From Tamarix chinensis (taxonomy: Eukaryota; Streptophyta; Magnoliopsida; Caryophyllales; Tamaricaceae), in the NCBI GenBank assembly GCA_030549775.1, contig CM060175.1, positions 78,214,245 through 78,278,244 of the forward strand: a stretch of 64,000 nucleotides of DNA, written 5' to 3'. The position numbers and the translations under genes are program-made. Of the stretch, positions 23,061 through 35,930 are shown piece after piece. The stretch's first letter is position 1. Each line of letters starts with the position of its first letter. Below the pieces are notes generated by a model. It was not told where the DNA came from. It searched no databases and saw only the letters and a program-made list of their open reading frames with translations.

Positions 23061-25474
23061 TAGGGCTGGGTTTTTTTTTTACACATATAAAATAAATACT
23101 AAAAGTATAAAATTATTAATGGAATATTTTATCTAAAATTCATTAAACAAAAATTATTTCATAAGATTCCGAAAGCTTAAAATTAATAAAAAGCTATATA
23201 AAGAATTTCGGAAACATTTTCGGAAAAACTTACCAACGAACATAAAAATTTATATTATTTATGGAAATACATTATAAGACCTCGAAATAATTATTTAAAA
23301 GCATAAAAGTAAATATTTAAATTAAATTCTAATAAACCGAGACTAATTTAAATAATTTCCGAAATCGATTTTCCGTAAACCAAAAATCGTAAAACGGAAG
23401 AAAGTTAATTCCGAAAATAAATTCATAAATAAACTCCGAAAATCTTTTTAATTTAAAACTTCCTGAAGATATTAACGATTTTTAAAAACGAATAAATTTA
23501 AAGTCGGAAAAATTTTCTACGGATAAAATTAATAAAATAACTTTAACTATTTAAACCGAAATTTTATAATTTAAATAATATATTTCGTTAACGAAATATA
23601 GCTCCAAAATAAAGTCGTAATCACACGACGAAGTTATAATCGAAAACGAATCTAAAATATTAAAAATCAAAACACGAGAAAGAAAGGGAATATATATTTT
23701 TAACCGAAAATTGAAATCATAAGAATATAATAAAATCATGGTCGTGAACGAATTCATCTAAAATGGTTCGCAACGACAAAAATTAATTAAATTCAAATAT
23801 GAATTCGAAATCGTCGATAAATCCATAAAACAAATCAAAATTAAAATAATTAAATATTTACATCAAATTACGCTAATAAAATCATTAGGCTTAATAAAAT
23901 TAGATTTAAAAAATACGGGGTATTACAATTATGGTAGAACCTTATACTGCTCATGTAACGTGATTCCTTAGATGAGGGCAGGGTCAAAGGTTGGGGGTTT
24001 GGTTGGCTAGGTGGGGGTGGTGGCTGATGGTGGTTGGCAATGGCGATAGTAAGGGAGGCAATGGTGGTGGTGGAGGTGCTACAAGGAGAAGGAAATGGGG
24101 CTGGAGGGGATGAGTGAAGGCGGAAGAGGCACATTAACGAGGTGGTAAAATGGGGGAGCTGGGATGAGGGTTGTAGAGAGAATGGGCAGCAAAAACGGTG
24201 GTGTTAGGTAGAGAAGCAAGGTGTATGGGGTTATGGAAATAGTTCCAATAAAGTGGATGGGAGAGCAACATCAAAAACTATCGTTTCCTAGGGGATTGTT
24301 GTGGGAGAAGGAAACGGGGTAGGTAAAAATGGTAGGGTAGGGAGGTACGATGTAGGACATAGGTGGCTAGGTGGTGGTGAGGTTGTGGTGTGGTGATGCT
24401 GAAGAAAACAGGGGCGAGGGGTGTGGCAAGCTAGGCTCAACAGACTGGGAGAAGAAGGAAAAAGAAAAGAAAGGATTGTTGGGCTAGACGTAGGAAGAAA
24501 GAAAGGAAATGAGGAGAAGTGGATTGGCTTGGGGAAGAAGAAAAAAAAAGAAAGGAGAAGGAAAAAAAAGAAAAAGAAAATAAAAAATAAAGAAAAGGGA
24601 AAAAATAAAAAAAGGAAAAAGAAGAAAAAGAAAAAGAAAATAGATTTAAGGTTAGAATTGAAATTAGGTTTTTAGGATAATATTAATTTAGCCAAATTTA
24701 GGGTATTAAATGAAGAAAAAATAACTTGGATAAAATTCTTGGTTTAGATTTGGTTTAAATTAAAATGGAAAGATAAAATAATTATAATAATTTATTAAAT
24801 AATTTATATAGATTTGTGGGTCATAGGTTAATAAAATAATTAAATTAATATTTAAATGGTAAATTTTTTAGATAAAAGGCTAAACGTTCTTAATTAAAAC
24901 TATGGAATTTTAGGGCACTACATGTGTCTATTTCATATTTATTACTTATTTAATGGGTAGATGACATAGTGTTTTCGTAGGATGTTGATCCCCTAGTAGA
25001 TGATGACTATGATAGTCAAGTATCTATCAGAGGCCAGTGAATGCCTGCTTGACGGGAAGTGATCGTAGATTATATTTATGCTAGCTAGCATTAGCTACTT
25101 TTAGCCTTTCATGGTAACTTTTTATGCTTTCCTAATTATTTAAGCTCTTTATCTTTGAACAAGTGCTATTATATGTTTTGACACACTATCACCGTTGTCT
25201 ATATTTATATCTCTTCTTCGAAGAATAATCATTTATATCATGTTAACTATTTTTAACTCTATACCTCTTTAGCCTTACTTCTAGCACAAATTAGGTGATG
25301 ATCACACCTTTTTCTATTTTAGGGATCGCAGTTTTACCCTCGTTTTTAGTATTCGCTTATTCATTTCTCTTTACAACTAAATTTTTAAGTAGTGAAAAGT
25401 GAGAGTGCTACACAATGCCCATACCCGATATTTCCCATGGACGAGATAATAGAATATTAGTCAGTTATCCCTTA

Positions 25475-26078
25475 GAGGCCAACTCTTTTTATGGTGCATA
25501 ATAGTATAGGCTATACCAACACAACCATGCATCCAATGTCGTGTTTTGTACATCAACAACATATGCCCATTGTGTAACTTGTAGGATGAAACAACTTTCA
25601 TTCTTCTTATATTGTGTAATGTTGTGTGAAGGATTTGGTTTGGCACTCCTCTAGATGTAAGGATGTCACCATATAAGGATGTTTTAGAGGTATTTATTAG
25701 ATGACTCCTAAATTGCCAACAACTAGAGGTAGATAGGTGGGGATGGGGCATACTATATTCCATATGGAACTTGCAAAACTATATGCATTTTATATGTGCA
25801 CATATGTATGTTGAAGGAATAATTATAATGGAAAAGCAATAATTCTCCTCCAATCAACTAGAAGAGGAAATTAATGAAACAATATTAGACATAAGATATA
25901 AGCTTGAAACACCACGATTTGAGATATGGCAACAACCCATAACATCTTTGTGAAATGTGATGTTGATGGCACTCGTGAGGACATGAAAATTGGGTGGTGT
26001 GCAATCATAAGGGATAATATGTTTTTTTTTTGTCAAATGCGCCATGGAGTATGAGATTTAGATAGAAAACAATATATA
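25475..26078 (+). pseudogene. LINE ORF2 C-terminal remnant: zf-RVT and start of RNase H-like domain
   Basis: Readable in two frames. About 25475-25850 gives an FLW...PTQPC segment, then CPLCN, TPLDVRMSPYKDVLEVFIR and WGWGILYSIWNL, which is the zinc-binding RVT domain found after the RT of plant L1-type LINEs. A frame change then leads to IFVKCDVDGTREDMKIGWCA and IIRDN, the first strand region of the RVT_3 RNase H-like domain. Several stops make it a pseudogene. It breaks off at 26078, exactly at the left end of LTR S6, and resumes at 60812. The left part, with the RT itself, is not found. Confidence 0.7.
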
Positions 26079-29000
26079 TGTAACATTCCATTTCCCCCTA
26101 ACCCTAATTGTTATATATTTAGGCTCGTAGTCCATTTCTGACTTCCGAGCCATTCCTATCAAATTCTATTTTTCCAAGATTCATTTTATTCATTTAAAGA
26201 AAGTCACAATTTTAGCAATTTTTCATGTTTAGTCATTTCATATATTTTTCAACTTTTTATACAACCGCATGCATTCAACTCCCTTTTCCTTTCCCTCTCT
26301 ATTGATCCTTCCGACCTTTTTGTGCCCTCCTTTTTCATTTTTTTTTTAGATTTTCCATTTCTAGACAAACTCCATCCTCCTTATTGATTTAGGTGGCCGT
26401 CTTTTTGGGGTTGTATATCCTGCATCTCCCTCCCCCAAATTATGTTGTTGTTATTATTGTGCAAACTTTATTGGGTTGCCAACTTCTAGACTCTCTACCA
26501 ACTTCAATTCTCCTATACTCTCCCTTAGTCTTGTTTAGTTTGAATCTATGTATTTCATACTCCTTAAACCTACCAATTTTTGCTAAAAATTGTTGGCCCT
26601 TCCCCCTCATTTTTGCCCCAACTTTCTTTTCATTGCCATGATCTATTGTCGCCTATTCTAATACTTTTGCTTCCCCTTAATAGTTCTTTATGCCTTATTG
26701 TTTCTCTATTGACCCAATTTCCCTCCACTTCTCTCCTATGTTTCTGCCTTAAACCATGATACAACATGATACCTTATTAATCCCTTTTCCTTGGTTGGAT
26801 GTAACACCCTCATATTTACTACTAAAAATTCTCAATTTTTTGTGAAAGTTAATCTAAGAAATTAGAGTGTTACCGTCATACCAAATGCAAGTTCACCTTA
26901 CTATTCCATTATTACATTAATTACAAGACAAACATTATGACAATTTAAAATAATATAATAAGAGAATAAGATGTGTTTCATAAAACACAGGGAAGAGTTT
27001 TGAGATAAACTCTAATCCAACAATAATCAAAATTTATTAAAAGGGATCTTATGGAATGAAAAGTCAACAAGGTATTAAGACAAAAAAAAACTAGATACCA
27101 AATGATTTACTCTTTGCACCAAATATCCACAAAAAATACATATCACTCCTCCACAGAAACTGCATGAAATTAATCAAAGTAGCTATAAAAAAAATTGCAC
27201 ATCAACAATTGAGTTATTTGCTCATAGGAATAAGGAACACTTATAAAAAGGATGGTCTATACTTGTGTATTAAGTAAGGTAAAAATACACATCAATAGAA
27301 TAAGGCATGAATAACATATATGACTACATGGTGAGAGAGAAACTATACATGCACAAACCACTTACTATATTATAATATTTAAGAAAAAATCGTATGAGAT
27401 TTCTTCCTTAGGTGATCACACATTTTCAATTACTTCATCACTTAAGTTCAATAATCCCACTATTCATCACCATTGGAATGGCATCAAGGCATATAAATCC
27501 TCTCAGGACATGATGCTCTTGGGAGCAACTATTGATATTTGGTGGAATGGAATATGACATATAGCTCCTTCTAAGGTAAAATAATCATGAGAACCACAAA
27601 ACTAGACTCTTAAATCAATCTTTAAGTATGCACATCCTCTATAAGTCAGTAGAACAAACAATATAGAATAGACCTAGAGACACTCTAGTTCTTAGAGAAT
27701 CAGAAAAGTAAAATAAAACTGATACAACTCGGTATTGACTCACACAGTCTTTCACTTTATTTATTAGTGCTTTATCATCTTTTTATTTTACTTTCAATAA
27801 TAACACAGTCCCTCAATACTTGTTTTGTATATCTCTTTGAATTAATGACAACAATTGTGATTATTTAAAACACTTAAAAATTTGAAATGGTTAATAAAAT
27901 TAAACATACTATAAACACATAAAGGAATAAGAACAAACAACAATACATAAGGAAAAAGGCCACAATGTCCTTACCAAAACCTTAACTCACAATCAGCATA
28001 TATCCTCATCTATAAGACTCACCAATTCACCAAATTCAACAACTCACTCAAACATAATGTTATAAACACCATAACCAAAACTTAGGGCTTAACTCTAATG
28101 TTTTTCATATAAAATACCAATGATACCCATTTGGTTATTTAAATTTTTCTCATAAAATCATACTTATACTACTCCTAATTAACCTAAACACTTCACATAT
28201 CACACTTATCATATTTTAATTCCAATAATAGTTGCACCAACTCATATTTTTAGATTTGATCCAAAATGACCAAAATATCCTTATATCACCCAAACACTTC
28301 AAAATTTCTTATTAACATAACTTATTTTGTACTCCACCGAACCCTATCATATTATATATCAAATTTTATGTTAAAATCTCAATGATTACAATGCCATATT
28401 TATTCTCCAAAAAACTCATACATTTAACCCAAAATACCCTTATAACCAAAACTAACACCAAATATCCCAAATTTTAACTTTCATCATAATCTCCTATATT
28501 TTACCAAATACCCAAATATGTAATTAATATCAATTAAATAGTCGAAAGACCTATTAAACCAAAATGGCCTAACCCAATAGAAGCCAAAAAGCCAAACGAC
28601 CAAGCCTCAATCTATTATTTACCAAAAATACTTTATCGCATTATATAACACTTAACAATATACTTATTAAAAACAACAAATTATAATATCATGCTCGAAA
28701 TTTAAGAATATGGCCTAGCTTGGTTTAACATGGTATATTTCACATAACATCATAAAACTACATAATTTATATGAAATCATATGTAACCCATGAATACAAA
28801 CCATAAAAATCCATAGTCATGGTTTATAGGAATAAATCATGTTAGCATAGTATTTAACAAAAAGAAACATAATTATCAAGTCATATTCTAGAGTTACATG
28901 TCCTTAACCAAGCTATTGTTTTCTCCTAGTAAAATTACTCCTAATTACCTCTTTCTACACCTTGATCACTTAACACAAGTATAATAGAGAATTAGAAGTT

Positions 29001-29283
29001 AATAAAAATAATTGGAGAAGAAAGGATGAGAAAGGATGATTACTCAAGGAATAGAGGGAAATCACTAGGTTTACTTGGAAATGGGTTTGAGGTACCAAGG
29101 TGAAGAATGCTTCACAACTCACAATTTTAATCCACTCTTGCTTGATAATAAATAATAATGAACAAAAATTTAGGGATTTAGAAGTGAGGAATGAAATAAA
29201 AAGATAACAAAAAAAAAAGAAAGAGGAGAAGTTGACCCAATGTTAGAATGCTAAGAACAAACACAACTCAAGAAAAATAAGAA

Positions 29284-32255
29284 TGATAAGTGTATAGTGT
29301 GGCAATTTCATTTCCCTAAATCGGTCTTTTTAGCTAATGTTTATTAGTAAATATGGGATTGCTTTGTAAAAAATTATTATTTTGGCCTAATTTTACTAAT
29401 ATGAAAATTTACCATTTAAAGAACTTTATTTTCATTAGTTATTCTTTTTATTGGTTCGCATATTTATAACAAAAGAAACAAGGCCTTCACCTGAGAAGGT
29501 TAAAGAAAGGAAAATTAAAATTGATTAATACCCCATCCAACACATATCCTACATGGTAACTAAGAAAATAATTAGTCTAGCAACTAAATTAAGAAGAGGA
29601 GAACTCATGTGCAATAGCCTACAAATAAAAGAGGAAAGGTTAGACTACAGGATACACTACAAAGAAAATATAAGAAGAAAGTTATGGAAACACCTCAACA
29701 AGCCAAAAGCATTATTGTATTTCTTATGAAAAAATTCTAGAATCAACTCTATTCAACTAACAGTTGGTAGAAACTATAGAAATCTCAACTGAACTAGAAG
29801 ATTTGCTAGTAATCTTGTTAGTTGGAAATATATGATAAGATTTATCAATTCTATAGGTAAAAAAAGGAGCACAAATATGGCAATAATTGATTAGAAGCAA
29901 CATCTCCAATTGGTTATTTAAGAAATAGAAGACCCAAATGAACTAGGGGAAGCAATCCATCGAAAGAAGTAAAATTCATTCCAATAAATGAGAGAAATTG
30001 AACGAAGGGGCTAGGATAAAGAGGCATGCGGGATCAAAGAGGGATAAAATCTATTGGAAATGAGCTGGTTAGTGACATTGGAGGAGGATTTTGAAGCTTG
30101 ATGCATCAGGTCACAATGGTGTTTGAGTTTGTAAATCTGGACGGAAATTGAATGAGTCTCTCTGACTCCTATACTTCTTTGTATCTAATTACTTAATTTA
30201 AATAAATTTCAATGATTTAATCTCAATTTAGTATTTTTTATAGAATATTTGGAGTAATTATTTCAATTATACACTTAATTCCTAGTTAATTCCAGTAACT
30301 ATACTATACATGAAATTATTGGGAGTTATAATTCTTATTTTGTATATATATGGAGACATTCTAAGATGTTGTGTATGGATCAAGTGTTGTTGTGGTTTTA
30401 TAGTCCATAATTACTATATAATTTATGAATCTAGAAATGAATAAATAAGGTTTAGTCTTTTGGATGACTAAGTTTTAGGTAGAGCATTACAGAATAAAAG
30501 AAAATTCTATTCTTGCTATTTTAGTTAAAATTTCTTAGAGTTAATGATGTCCTCTTAAGGATTTATGTGTTAATGAGTTTAGGATCAAGCTGGCTTGGTT
30601 CTAGCTAGTTAAAAAAAGGATATGGAAAAGGTTGATTATAGGTCCTATACTGTTAACCTACTAGATTATCTTTGGTAAAAAAAAATGCTAAAGTAATATT
30701 TGGTATCATGAGCTTAATTTCACTGCTTGCTTAATTGTAAATATTTAGACTTGTTTATTTTATGGCTAGTTTAGCATATTTATAAGTATATTTAATTTTG
30801 ATTACCTATATCCCCCCAAACAAAGTTCAAATTAAAAGCAAAAATAGAGTTCTCATATAAGTTAGTCTTGAAATAGAATCCGAGGAAAAAAACTGAAGTT
30901 TGTTTATACCCAGAACTTTGCTTCATACTGTAGTTGTTGTCCATCCCTTTTATCTTTGTGTTTGTTGCTGTAATTAGAGTTATGAATGAAGAAATTTAGG
31001 ATGGCAATTTGACATTAAAAAAATATGTTAAATCATTTTTGAGATAGGTTATGGACTTGAAATTTGAATCCTTTTAGAGTTGAACATTCAACTACATGCT
31101 ATACATCTAATCTATTTTTTTTCTGTTGCTCTTCCAACTTATTTTTTTTTTCAGAATCAATGTTATATTTTTGATGAACTATGTTCCTAAATAGTAATAA
31201 AACAATTCTAGAAAGGATTATTTCAAATTAAGTTGTTGAATATGTTCTTATGAATTATGTATGAGTCATAAATCTGTGATGAAATGCTATTTCTCTAATC
31301 TAATTCTAGATATGATTTTTTAATTATTAAATATCTAATAGAATATTTTAATACCATAAATTAATTAGAAAATGAGGAAAGTTAATTAGACATTTAAACA
31401 TTCAAGTATATTTTCCTAAAAGTAGTCTATATAGTCTTTATATGTTCTTCTAGCATCTGATTTCATATTTGATATTATTCATGTAGCTAGTTGAAAACAT
31501 GTTCAAACACTTGAAACATAATGAAAAGTTTATTACACCAACCGTAGAATTAAGTTATCTAAATTTGTTATGAGTTTTTATGCACCATAAAAGGGACTTC
31601 TTCATGTTTTATTTTAATATTTCAAATCTAGTTCTAGAATTGTATTTCATTTACTTTTACACTTTTATAAACCTACTTTTAGGCTTGAAATACACTGGGG
31701 AATTCAGTTAATAAGTGTATGGTGAAGGGACATAAGTTAAGATAGGTTTTAATGCAGTTTTGGAGGTACTTTAACATGTGTTTGAGCTAAATTATGTAGT
31801 ATAATTCTAGATTAGTTTTTTTTATCAAATTTTTATCACTATTTTCAGCATGGATTGAAGGTTAAAACCTAGAATAAGTTAGTTTAAAGTCTTAGGGACA
31901 TAAATATCTAAGTTAGAATTGAATTTGAGACCACTTGGATATTAACATTTACATTTATACATGCGATTTAAATGATTCAATTTTTTTCTAGTTGAATTTG
32001 AAAAGAAAATTTGGACTTTAAATCTTAGTTAGAATAAGATAATTGTATAAGAATGATATTTAAAGCATTTTATTTTTTTCCTCTTAATTAGAGGTCGTTG
32101 TATGATTATCTATAGATGAGCATCAAACTTTACTTTAAAATCTAGAAATACATTATCCTCATGGGATTGACTCTTATTCACCATATGCATCTTGTTAATC
32201 ATATATTAGGTGAAAATCAAGGTTTTAATATGTAGTTCTTGAAGACACACTATCA
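29284..32255 (+). repeat. 5' LTR of the Athila-type element
   Basis: 2972 bp, alignable end to end with 44230-47213. Landmarks shared by both: ATTAGTAAATATGGGATT, GAGAAGGTTAAAGAAAGGAA, TTAATGATGTCCTCTTAAGG and AAAATCAAGGTTTTAATATG. Differences and short indels are frequent, so the insertion is old. It contains several 200-300 bp stretches without an ORF; these are LTR sequence. Confidence 0.93.
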
Positions 32256-32261
32256 AATTTT

Positions 32262-32279
32262 TGGCTTTATTTTGGGGGA
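32262..32279 (+). other. Decayed Athila-type primer-binding site
   Basis: TGGCTTTATTTTGGGGGA lies six bases after the 5' LTR end. It keeps the TGGC start and GGGGA end of the tRNA-Asp-type site used by Athila/Tat elements, with the middle degraded mainly by C to T and G to T or A changes. Confidence 0.55.
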
Positions 32280-32559
32280 GATTGTTTAATCTTATAAATT
32301 CTATAATTATCTATTTAAACATTGATTTTAGTTCTTGACCTCTGATTTTTAAGAATTTTGATTTATTCTTTAATAGTTTCCTTTTCAATTTTCTTTTAGT
32401 TGAAATTTTTTTAATATATAATTCTAGGATTTTGACTTTATTTCTTTCTATTTCATAGTTTTGCATGAAATTACGTAGTGGTAGATTCATTGGAGAAATC
32501 ATCAAAGAGAGTTTGCAAGTCTTATTTAAGGATTTAAATATCAAGATCATCAATTTGAG

Positions 32560-33730
32560 GAAATGGAAACATTAAAGTAGCTTTCCTAGCCAAATGTGGA
32601 AAATCAACCACCGTGTTTTGTTTTTCCTAACTTAGATAGACCTCTTAAACTTAATTCTATTTTTTTAATATTCTTCCTAAGTTTTATGGATGTATAGGAG
32701 AAGACCCAATTAGGCATTTAAAGAAATTTTTAGTAGTCTGTTCTACCATGAGGCTTGATGGCATAGAGGAAGAAAGGGTTAAATTAAGATCCTTTCCTTT
32801 TTCTTTGCTTGATTTTGCTAAAGACCAGTGATACTATCTTCCTGCTTGATGCATTAATCTTGGGCTCAATTACAACAAACTTTTCTTGAAAAATTCTTTC
32901 TTAAAAGTAGAATAGGATCAATTAGAAATAAAATATGTGGAATTAGGCATAATTATAATGAGTCACTATATGAGTATTGGGAAATATTTTAAAGATTGTG
33001 TGCTAATTGCCCTCAAAATAAAATTAGTGACCAATTACCGATTCAATATTTTTATGAAGGCTTAATAACTTGTGATAGGAGCATGATAGATGCAGCAAGT
33101 GGAGGTGCACTAGTAGAAAAACTCTAAATCAAGCTAAAGACCTAATCTCTAATATGGCTGAGAACTCACAACAATTTGGAACTAGGAATGAAGTAGGCCA
33201 TACTAATAGAGTAAGTGAAGCTAATTTCCATGTCATTCAAGATCAACTTAAGGAAAATGCTCAACAAATTACTTATTTAACTACTCTTATATCTAAGCTT
33301 ATTGCAAGTGGTGCTCCCCAAGCTCATGCATGTGGTATTTGTACTGACCTGACTTATACTACTGATGCATGTCCTTCTCTGCAAATTGAGGATGTAAATG
33401 TTATTGGTGGTTTTACTAGACAATTTTTTAGGAAATATAACCCCTTTTTGAAATAATCATAATGAGGGTTGGAAGGATCACCAAAATCTTAGATATGGAC
33501 CTAGGATAAACCCACATAATTTTAATACTAATAAGAACAATGTTAGACCTCCTTTTGCATCCAACCCACCTCTAAACCCAAATGTTAGCCCAACACTTGA
33601 GGATATGGTGAAATAGTTGGCTAATCAAAGTGGGAAAGTTCCTTCTCAACCCTTTCCTAACCCAAAATAAAATTCTAATGCCATTATGCTTAGAAGTGGA
33701 AAGTAGTTGGAAAAGCCTAAAATAAATAAT
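32560..33730 (+). pseudogene. Athila gag remnant
   Basis: The plus strand carries the gag core across many stops: a PLKLNSIF-like start, a GSITT segment, then, near 33030-33150, an SMIDAASGG-type segment followed by SNMAENSQQFGTRNEV. The open part at 33154-33456 includes CGICTDLTYTTDAC, a C-x2-C-x4-Y-x4-C zinc knuckle with the expected histidine replaced by tyrosine. NAIMLRSGK near 33680 is the gag-protease linker typical of Athila. Not functional. Confidence 0.8.
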
Positions 33731-34079
33731 CATGAGGTGGAGGAAGATTTAGAGGTGATCCCTAGGAAAAAAAAGGAGAGAGAGTGAGAACAAAGAAAAA
33801 TATGATGCTACTAACGATTATTTTACTAAAAAGTTTCAAGATGTTCCTCCTTTCCCTTCTAGGTTAACTAAATCAAGGAAGAAAGAATTTGATTAGGATA
33901 TTTTGGAGACTTTTAGAAAATGGATGTTAATATTCTTTTATTGGACACCCTCAAACATATTCCACTATATTATAATTTTTTGAAGTAACTTTCCACAAAT
34001 AAAAGGCATTTTAAGTAGAATGAAAAGGTGAGTATGGAAAAAAACATATCTACTATAATTAAAAAAAAATATACCCCAA

Positions 34080-34188
34080 AAATGAAAGGGTCCAAGTATG
34101 TTCATCATCCCTTTTAATATAAGAAAAACTCATTTTGATAGGTGCATGCTTAATTTAGGTGCTTCAATAAATTTCATGTCTAGGAACA
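34080..34188 (+). pseudogene. Athila protease remnant, 5' part
   Basis: RCMLNLGASINFMSRN is the protease active-site region, in which the catalytic aspartate of the DxGA motif is replaced by asparagine (NLGAS). The frame is cut at 34188 by LTR S8 and continues at 39094. The five bases GAACA are duplicated on both sides. Confidence 0.8.
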
Positions 34189-35639
34189 TGTAATACCCCT
34201 ATCCATTTGTAAGGTTTTTTGAATGGCAAGTTACAATGTTTATTAAAATTTGATAATGTTTGATTTTGATTTGAAATTATAATTGAGTTTGAGGAAAATT
34301 TGGATTTAAATAAGCATTGGAAATTGAATAAAATGAGTTTTTAGTTAGATCGATCAACTGATTTATCGTTTTAGTTAAAGGGTGTTTTTGATTGAACTAA
34401 TCAACTAGTTTGGTGAACCGATCGACTGATCTAGAGAATAGTTGATTGGTAGGCCAAACCAATCGATTGTTTGATTAGGTTGAGTATATTTTTGAAATTT
34501 AATTTGTCTAGAAAAGTTCCTTGTACCAACATGGAACCTCAATAATCCCAATATAAGTTATTCTTTAGATATTCTTAATCCTTCTTTTTATGTATTCGAC
34601 CCTAGCTATTGCCTCAAACTAATTTAAAGGTTTGATTTGGACAATTGAGGTATATGATGACCTATATTTTGTATTCTTCTCCCCTCTCCTCTTCACACTT
34701 TTGGAATTGTCTCTTTGATTCCCATATAGTCTCTGCCCGACTAGGAGATTCCTTCCCATGCCAATCTTCCATTACCTCTATAATGTTTGACATTTTCTAG
34801 CCAAATTTGACATACATTCTCCAAAAATCACCATTTTAGCTCTAGAAGGGAGGTTTGTCTATGTTTGATAAAATCTCCCCATTCAACTCTATGATAAAAT
34901 TGAGGTTTTTTGATCTATGCATAACCCTACTCATTCTTAAACAACTTTGTTGCCTATAAATAGCCCTAATCACCCATTCTATTCACTTTTCTTTCACCCT
35001 CAAAGGTATTCCATCTCTTTGGCATCCGTGTTATTTCCTCCCCACTTTGAGACTATTTTAGGTTGCTTTCCACTCTTATAATCCTTTATCTAGCTCCTTC
35101 TTATTTATATTTAATCAATGAAGTGTTAGATTTAGGAGGAAGTTCGATCTTTCTCCCATCATAACTTCTCTCTATTTTTTTCTCTTAAGTTTGGTAAGCC
35201 TATTTTATTCTAATTTGAATTCCATTTTATGAAATTATTCATTGAATTATAAAGCTTGAACTTTCTATTTTAAAGGTTTGGAAGTTTAAAATCTTATAGG
35301 TTGAGTTTTCCCATTTGTGGAAATTTTTTACTTGCATTAGGTAAATCATTGACACTTATGAAATGTGCATGCTTGAGCGTGTGATGTGGTGTATTTTTTA
35401 AAGTGATAATTTTATGGGTCTATATGAGAGCTTGGTTTCAAATGGATGCATGCTGATTTATTTGTGATTCCTAAGAAAAAGGTATGATTTTAGGGAAATA
35501 AGGTCAATTTGATTAATTATGAAGCATGTTTCAGTTTATGAGTCGATAAAGTATTGACATGGCTTTATGATATGTTTTGGGTTGGAAGTGATAGGATTTT
35601 AGAGTGTGATTCACATGAAAAATGTCTGTGTTATACTGA

Positions 35640-35930
35640 TTGGGGGAAAATTCGATCAACTATTTAGGGCAAATCGATTGACTAGTCCTTAGAACAGTCG
35701 ATTGGTTAACCCAAATCAATTAACTAGTGGGCCTATGGTGGCCTTGGTTGTTCTATACTTAAACCTATCAACTGGTTTGGTAGAACCGATTGATTGATCT
35801 TAGGAAATTTGACTAGTTTGACCAAACCAATTTATCGGTTCAAAGGAACCCTAGGTTTGGCTAAACCAAACCGATCGACTGGTTGGTGAAATCGGCTGAT
35901 GCCAAACTGATTGATTGGCTCAACCAAATT
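35640..35930. repeat. Diverged short tandem motifs in S8
   Basis: Alternating CGATTGACTAGT, CAACTGGTTTGG and CCGATCGACTGG motifs of the same kind as the 114-bp array of S3. No fixed period could be seen here. Confidence 0.6.

Larger units (their letters stand above)
19744..23927 (+). mobile_element. Solo LTR S4 (4184 bp), nested in S2; youngest-looking copy
   Basis: Starts TGTAACACTCCC and ends CGGGGTATTACA, with perfect 5-bp duplications ATTAT at 19739-19743 and 23928-23932. The site lies in an ATT microsatellite of S2. S4 keeps many CG dinucleotides and a GC-rich block at about 22690-23060, whereas the older copies are depleted of CG. Its 306-bp two-level tandem repeat is the best preserved of the family. 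No primer-binding site, gag or pol adjoins it. Confidence 0.95.
13114..24922 (+). mobile_element. Solo LTR S2, carrying nested S3 and S4
   Basis: Starts TGTAGCACTCCCC and ends TAGGGCACTACA. The flanking 5-bp duplications TGTGT (13109-13113) and TGTGT (24923-24927) are identical. Removing S3 and S4 with their duplications leaves about 3.85 kb. Its first kilobase aligns with S10, including ATTCCCATTGAATA followed by ATTGAATCATG or similar and then a GAGTAAC segment. It carries the family tandem repeat at 13975-14410. The outer pieces are 13114-15336, 19104-19743 and 23933-24922. Confidence 0.92.
11447..25412 (-). mobile_element. LTR S5 (reverse), visible part, interrupted by solo LTR S2
   Basis: The right end GAGAGTGCTACA (to 25412) is the reversed start of an S-family LTR: on the minus strand it reads TGTAGCACTCTC and then a CACTACTTAAAAAT segment as in other copies. 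The visible pieces are 11452-13113 and 24928-25412, and they become continuous when S2 is removed. The resulting order (CATACTGATGTGT then CTATTTCATATTTATT) matches reverse copy S8 around 38620-38670. The left end was not found. It may lie left of S1, which would place S1 inside S5 as well. Confidence 0.6.

Noticed and set aside
22642..23136. Overlapping ORFs of 73-132 codons on both strands in the GC-rich block of S4
   Set aside because: They overlap in several frames on both strands, are low in complexity (Ala/Arg/Ser-rich), have no recognisable domain and lie inside a solo LTR. Stop codons are rare here because of base composition.
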